A DNA stretch of 64,000 nucleotides, taken from positions 124,001 through 188,000 of the forward strand of contig NZ_VNWN01000007.1 of assembly GCF_012720115.1 (NCBI RefSeq). The letters are read 5' to 3'. The translations under genes were made by a program, and so were the position numbers. The stretch is from Sneathiella chinensis. GTDB lineage: Bacteria > Pseudomonadota > Alphaproteobacteria > Sneathiellales > Sneathiellaceae. The notes beneath the pieces are model-generated. The model worked only from the letters and a program-made list of their open reading frames with translations. It was not told the origin of the DNA and did no database searches. Shown here piece after piece: positions 56,801 to 64,000 of this stretch (positions within the stretch are counted from its first letter, which is position 1; the number at the start of each line of letters is the position of its first letter).

Positions 56801-57313
56801 ATGCTCCACGGTGACGGCTTTGAGCATACCACCCCGATCGTAAAAGCGGGGTTTGACTACTGGCTCTCCAAAACCGGGGGCCGGTCCATGCCCCGTTGGG
56901 CCGATATCAACCCGGCGGAAATGCTGCCCCTGCTGCCCCATATCCTTGTGGTCCATGTCCAGTATGATCCCCTTGATTTCATCGAGCGGATCACCGGCGA
57001 GCGCATTGTGGAGCGCAGCGCCTGCAAGACCATGAATGTGAACTGGCGAAACTGCCCCGAACGAGAGCCCGGCAGCCGCATGTGGACCGCGTTTGAAGAA
57101 GTGGTAAACCGGCAGGAACCCAGCTATCAGATCCTTGCCTATTCAGGGCCAAAAAAAGACTACCTGAAAATAGAGGCCATCATCTGCCCCATATCCGACG
57201 ACGGTAAAACCGTGATCAAGACCATCGCCTTTGTGGATCATGTGGACAAGGCGGATAAGGACCGTTTCCCCAACCCACCGCGCGACCCTGACCCGGATCA
57301 GGGGTCCGCCTGA
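56801..57313 (+). CDS. PAS-domain protein of the PAS_5 / DUF1457 type
   Basis: 170 residues from ATG 56801; a TTG at 56747 would add 18 residues, and neither has a strong ribosome-binding site. The pattern WADINPAEMLPLLPHILVVHVQYDPLDFIERITGERIVERS (in part) is that of the small stand-alone PAS proteins common in Rhodospirillales-like bacteria (R-x-DIDP, dp-x-dF..R..G). The ligand and output are unknown; there is no catalytic domain. The C-terminus is Pro/Asp-rich. It follows xth by 111 bases. Confidence 0.78.
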   Translation: MLHGDGFEHTTPIVKAGFDYWLSKTGGRSMPRWADINPAEMLPLLPHILVVHVQYDPLDFIERITGERIVERSACKTMNVNWRNCPEREPGSRMWTAFEEVVNRQEPSYQILAYSGPKKDYLKIEAIICPISDDGKTVIKTIAFVDHVDKADKDRFPNPPRDPDPDQGSA

Positions 57314-57435
57314 CCCCCTAAAAATACATCCATTAGGTGTGTTTTTCTCCAAAACAAAACAATTCAGGGGTTGCGTAACAGAATTTTTCTCATATTTTGG
57401 ATCGCTGAGACACACACTAAAAGATTGTTGTAACC

Positions 57436-60426
<2,991 letters not shown>

Positions 60427-60451
60427 GGAGCCTCTCCCTCCATGACCTGAC

Positions 60452-60483
60452 AAAAAGGGGGCCGTAAAAACGGCCCCCTTTTC
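60452..60483. terminator. Bidirectional terminator between the autotransporter and ilvD
   Basis: AAAAGGGGGCCG and CGGCCCCCTTTT form a 12-base-pair stem with a 6-base loop (TAAAAA). T-runs follow on both strands, so it serves both converging genes. Confidence 0.92.
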
Positions 60484-60513
60484 TATTTTGAACAATCGCC
60501 TTGTCGGCAGTAA

Positions 60514-62367
60514 TTATTTCTGGACCTGCGTCACATCGCGGACCGCGCCGCGGGCGGCACTGGTGGTCATGGCCGCATAGGCCTGCAGGGCACGGGACAC
60601 CACGCGGGTCCGCTGTTCGGTCGGCTTCCACGCATCGGCACCGCGGGCTTCCATGCGGGTGCGGCGGGCGGTCATTTCCTCGTCCGTGACGGCAAGGTTG
60701 ATGGTGCGGTTCGGGATATCGATCTCGATGATATCGCCTTCCTCGACCAGACCGATATTGCCGCCTTCGGCTGCTTCCGGGGAAACATGGCCGATGGACA
60801 GGCCGGATGTCCCGCCAGAGAAACGCCCGTCGGTCAACAACGCACAGGCCTTACCAAGCCCCTTTGATTTCAGATAAGAGGTCGGATAGAGCATTTCCTG
60901 CATTCCCGGTCCGCCTTTCGGGCCTTCATACAGGATCACGACAACGTCGCCTTCCTTGATCTCGTCATTCAGGATGCCCTTGACGGCGCTGTCCTGACTT
61001 TCGAACAGGCGCGCCGGACCGGAGAATTTCAGGATGCTGGCATCCACACCGGCGGTTTTCACGATGCAGCCCTCTGCGGCGATGTTGCCATACAGAACAG
61101 CCAAACCGCCATCCTGACTATAGGCATGTTCCTTGCTGCGGATACAGCCGCCTTCGCGGTCCACATCCAGTTCCGGATACCGCTTGGACTGGCTGAACGC
61201 CTCGGTCGTCCGAACGCCGCCCGGACCCGCCCGGTAAAATTCCTGAACCGTGTCACTGCGGGAGACCTTCACATCCCAAAGCTCAAGCGCATCGGAAACG
61301 CTGGGGCTGTGAACGGTGGTCAGATCGTTGTGAATAAGACCGGCCCGGTCCAACTCTCCCAGAATGCCCATGATACCGCCAGCCCGGTGAACATCTTCCA
61401 TGTGGTAATGCTGTGTGCTGGGCGCCACCTTACACAGATGCGGCACCCGGCGGCTGAGACGGTCGATATCCTCCATGGTGAAGCCAACCTCGCCTTCCTG
61501 CGCGGCGGCCAGCAGATGCAGAACCGTGTTGGTGGACCCGCCCATGGCGATATCCAGGGTCATGGCATTCTCAAACGCCTTGAAATTGGCGATTTCGCGG
61601 GGCAGCAGGCCCTTTTCATCCATTTCATAATGACGGCGGGTAATATCAACAACCGTCCGCGCCGCATCCAGGAACAGCTGTTTGCGGTCCGCATGGGTGG
61701 CCAGCAGGCTGCCGTTCCCCGGCAGGGCAAGGCCAAGGGCTTCGGTCAGGCAGTTCATGGAGTTGGCCGTAAACATGCCGGAACAGGAACCACAGGTCGG
61801 ACAGGCGGAACGCTCAACCTCGGCGACCTTTTCGTCGGACACGTTGGGGTCCCCCGCCTGAACCATGGCATCAATCAGGTCGAGCCCGATTTCCACGCCA
61901 TCGGCCATGCCTTTACCAGCCTCCATCGGGCCGCCGGAAACAAAGACGACCGGAATGTTCAGCCGCATGGCCGCCATCAACATGCCCGGCGTGATCTTGT
62001 CGCAGTTGGAAATACAGACCATGGCATCAGCACAGTGGGCGTTGACCATATATTCAACAGAGTCGGCAATGATCTCGCGGGACGGCAGGCTGTACAGCAT
62101 CCCGTCATGGCCCATGGCAATCCCGTCATCCACCGCAATGGTGTTGAATTCCTTGGCCACACCGCCGCATTTTTCAATCTCGCGGGCGACCATCTGGCCC
62201 AGATCCTTCAGGTGCACATGGCCCGGCACGAACTGGGTGAAAGAGTTGACGACCGCAATGATCGGCTTGCTGAAATCCCCGTCCTGCATGCCTGTCGCAC
62301 GCCACAGCGCACGGGCACCTGCCATGTTCCGGCCATGAGTGGATGTCTTCGATCTGTATTGCGGCAT
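60514..62367 (-). CDS. ilvD: Dihydroxy-acid dehydratase
   Basis: 617 residues. An Fe-S enzyme of branched-chain amino-acid synthesis. Typical segments: [44 protein letters not shown] with the cluster Cys, [44 protein letters not shown] and [21 protein letters not shown] in part. AAGGAA lies just before the ATG. Single gene, ending at the shared terminator. Confidence 0.98.
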   Translation of the reverse strand: MPQYRSKTSTHGRNMAGARALWRATGMQDGDFSKPIIAVVNSFTQFVPGHVHLKDLGQMVAREIEKCGGVAKEFNTIAVDDGIAMGHDGMLYSLPSREIIADSVEYMVNAHCADAMVCISNCDKITPGMLMAAMRLNIPVVFVSGGPMEAGKGMADGVEIGLDLIDAMVQAGDPNVSDEKVAEVERSACPTCGSCSGMFTANSMNCLTEALGLALPGNGSLLATHADRKQLFLDAARTVVDITRRHYEMDEKGLLPREIANFKAFENAMTLDIAMGGSTNTVLHLLAAAQEGEVGFTMEDIDRLSRRVPHLCKVAPSTQHYHMEDVHRAGGIMGILGELDRAGLIHNDLTTVHSPSVSDALELWDVKVSRSDTVQEFYRAGPGGVRTTEAFSQSKRYPELDVDREGGCIRSKEHAYSQDGGLAVLYGNIAAEGCIVKTAGVDASILKFSGPARLFESQDSAVKGILNDEIKEGDVVVILYEGPKGGPGMQEMLYPTSYLKSKGLGKACALLTDGRFSGGTSGLSIGHVSPEAAEGGNIGLVEEGDIIEIDIPNRTINLAVTDEEMTARRTRMEARGADAWKPTEQRTRVVSRALQAYAAMTTSAARGAVRDVTQVQK

Positions 62368-62550
62368 TTCCTTGTTCCCTGACTGGTTTACAAACTCTTT
62401 TTCATTCCTACCCCTTTAATCCCCAGAGGGCAAGCGGCTGAGAGGGCTTTTATACCCCTATTCGGCACAACACAAGGCAACACTATTTGATTGAACAATA
62501 ATTACACAACACTACTTAAAGGTGTTTAAAGTAACCAAGTGAGTTTTACC

Positions 62551-64000
62551 ATGCAATGTGAAGGTATTACACGCGCCGGGAAAAGATGCCGAAAAAAGTC
62601 GATCCCCGGTGAACTCTTCTGCGATACGCATAAACGGGTTCGGCGCACCCACAGTCTAGCACTATTATTTCCCATATTGCTCTTTTTTATTGTCATTAAT
62701 TTCTTTTTCTACGGCATTTTGTTTGAAAGTATTATCCTGAACTATTTCGGGATCAGCTATCTGGCGTGGGCCGGGGTTGAGGATCTGGTCCTTGGAACTG
62801 TCCGCTATGGCGGTGTGGTCCTTGGCATTTCCCTTCTTGTGTGGATGGCCTACAGCCTGCTTCTGGGGCTGTTCCTTGGTTTTTCCCTGCTGGGGCGGGT
62901 CATCCTGAATCTGCGCGGGGAGAATTTGCCCTTCCGGACAAGGCTCGCCATTATCGCCTACAGCCTTGTGATTTTCCTGTTCAACATCCTGCGCCTGATC
63001 TTCCTGCCCCTGCCAACGACAATCCGGCGAAAGTCGGAAAAGTTCCTCTCGCAGAGGGAGCGGTTCGCCCTTGGCCTCCGCCGGTTGCGCCCCGCATCGG
63101 GAGCAACAACCCCGCCGCCTGGCCTGCCCGCCCGGACCGCGTGGCACTATTTCTCGCGCTTTGCCCTGCTGCAGCAGTTTGGCCGCCATCGCTTTTTCGC
63201 GCTGGCCATGATCATGGTTCTATCCAGCATCGGCCTGCTGACAGTTGCCGCAAACAAGGCGGGGAACACACTGACCTGCCTGCAGGAAACGGCCGCCCCA
63301 TCCGCTGGCGGCACTCTCGCTCTGCCCTCCGGCATGACCCAGTATTCTGACTGTCCGGGCCTTGCAGCCTCCCCCGCCGCTTCTGGCGGTCACATGGCGA
63401 ACCTGTTTTCCGTGGTGCCGGGCCTGCTGGATTTCCCGCTTGTCCGGGTCGATGGTCCGTCTCCGGCAGGCTGGATGATCTATCTTCGCACCACGTCGCG
63501 CTACACCCTGTTCTTTGATCCGGCAGGCCATAAACCGGTTGTGCTGCCGGGGGCCTTGGCTCTTAACCTGTGGCCTGCCGAACCGGCCCCGCCCAAGGAC
63601 CGCTCCGCCCCGGTGTTGGCCCCGGCCCCTTCCTCGCAGTCTGAGCCTGCAGTTGTGGACACCCCCTCGCCCCTTCAGCGCTTGCTGCAGGAACTGGCCA
63701 ACCTGAAGCGTCCCGCGCCCGAAACACCACCTGCGCAGGTTCCGGCTCAGGCAGCCCCCTTCGGGTATGACAGCTATACCGAGATACAGGCCGACCAGAT
63801 CAAGGATCGCAATATCCCTGTTGGTTGCCTTGCCACACCCCCCAGCCTTGTCAGCCGCTTCCAGAAGGACAGCCACATCCTGTCATCGCCCGTGGATCAG
63901 CAAGCCCTGATTGACCATGCGACAAAGCTTGCGGCCCGGCCTGACGCCGCCGTTCTTGTGTTCGGATTTGCCGATCCGTCCGGGCGCCGGGGGTATAACA
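62551..64000 (+). CDS. Membrane protein with N-terminal Cys/His motif and OmpA-like C-terminus, 3' truncated
   Basis: The frame is open from ATG 62551 to the window end (483 codons, no stop), so the gene is incomplete. Residues 3-29 (CEGITRAGKRCRKK...FCDTHK) form a small Cys/His zinc-type motif of the kind I recall as DUF5763. Hydrophobic segments at ~35-60, ~85-115, ~128-150 and ~210-230 make it a membrane protein. A Pro/Ala-rich region (~325-395) leads to the start of what looks like an OmpA-like domain (HILSSPVDQQALIDHATKL, VLVFGFADPSGRRGYN), which would bind peptidoglycan. ATG has no strong ribosome-binding site. Divergent from ilvD. I know no named family with this whole architecture. 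Confidence 0.75.
   Translation, partial: MQCEGITRAGKRCRKKSIPGELFCDTHKRVRRTHSLALLFPILLFFIVINFFFYGILFESIILNYFGISYLAWAGVEDLVLGTVRYGGVVLGISLLVWMAYSLLLGLFLGFSLLGRVILNLRGENLPFRTRLAIIAYSLVIFLFNILRLIFLPLPTTIRRKSEKFLSQRERFALGLRRLRPASGATTPPPGLPARTAWHYFSRFALLQQFGRHRFFALAMIMVLSSIGLLTVAANKAGNTLTCLQETAAPSAGGTLALPSGMTQYSDCPGLAASPAASGGHMANLFSVVPGLLDFPLVRVDGPSPAGWMIYLRTTSRYTLFFDPAGHKPVVLPGALALNLWPAEPAPPKDRSAPVLAPAPSSQSEPAVVDTPSPLQRLLQELANLKRPAPETPPAQVPAQAAPFGYDSYTEIQADQIKDRNIPVGCLATPPSLVSRFQKDSHILSSPVDQQALIDHATKLAARPDAAVLVFGFADPSGRRGYN

Overview
The window is ordinary chromosomal DNA of an alphaproteobacterium. Evidence for this is the set of Gram-negative envelope genes (TatABC, SecDF-YajC, CopB, an Lpp-like lipoprotein, an autotransporter) and an alphaproteobacterial housekeeping order, xthA / erpA / argS-like / SPOR / nagZ / M50 / scpA / scpB / tatABC / serS / surE / pcm / nlpD-like / DUF815 / yajC-secD-secF / Mth938 / NDUFAF6-like. 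The genus cannot be fixed from the sequence alone; a Rhodospirillales- or Kordiimonadales-like marine or aquatic lineage is a guess. I found no rRNA, tRNA, insertion sequence, integrase, CRISPR array or prophage.

Layout. 1-3.6 kb: the 3' end of a LysR regulator, an unknown membrane protein, and a cyclic-nucleotide-sensing EAL phosphodiesterase behind a long leader. 3.6-9.7 kb (minus): tgt-queA (queuosine), a cyclophilin, coaD and gyrA. 9.9-14.8 kb (minus): a large DUF2339 membrane protein, a small DUF6356 protein and TrkH. 15-18.4 kb (plus): an Lrp/AsnC regulator followed by a complete NMT1/SsuA-type ABC importer. 18.4-22.7 kb (plus): a copper-handling operon (small Met/His/Cys secreted protein, cupredoxin, CopA, CopB, degenerate PCu(A)C). 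22.9-27.5 kb: an alanine-zipper lipoprotein, an ftsH-L,D-transpeptidase pair, a solute-binding protein and a GFA protein. 27.5-33.8 kb: ssb divergent from uvrA, then trmFO and a conserved-looking unknown. 33.9-57.3 kb: the long housekeeping block listed above, with sodB, a catB-type acetyltransferase and an iron-type ABC importer placed inside it. 57.4-60.4 kb: a 996-residue autotransporter. 60.5-62.4 kb: ilvD. 62.55 kb to the end: an unfinished gene for a membrane protein with an N-terminal Cys/His motif and an OmpA-like C-terminus.

Most notable points. The gene at the native argS position keeps the N-terminal and DALR tRNA-binding parts of arginyl-tRNA synthetase but has lost most of the catalytic core. 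Homologues of two mitochondrial complex I assembly factors, NDUFAF6 and NDUFAF3, lie on either side of sodB next to secDF. The copper operon has a strong inverted repeat over its promoter and first ribosome-binding site. An iron-type ABC ATPase and permease pair without a binding protein interrupts the scp-tat order. Three neighbouring minus-strand genes appear to start with TTG.
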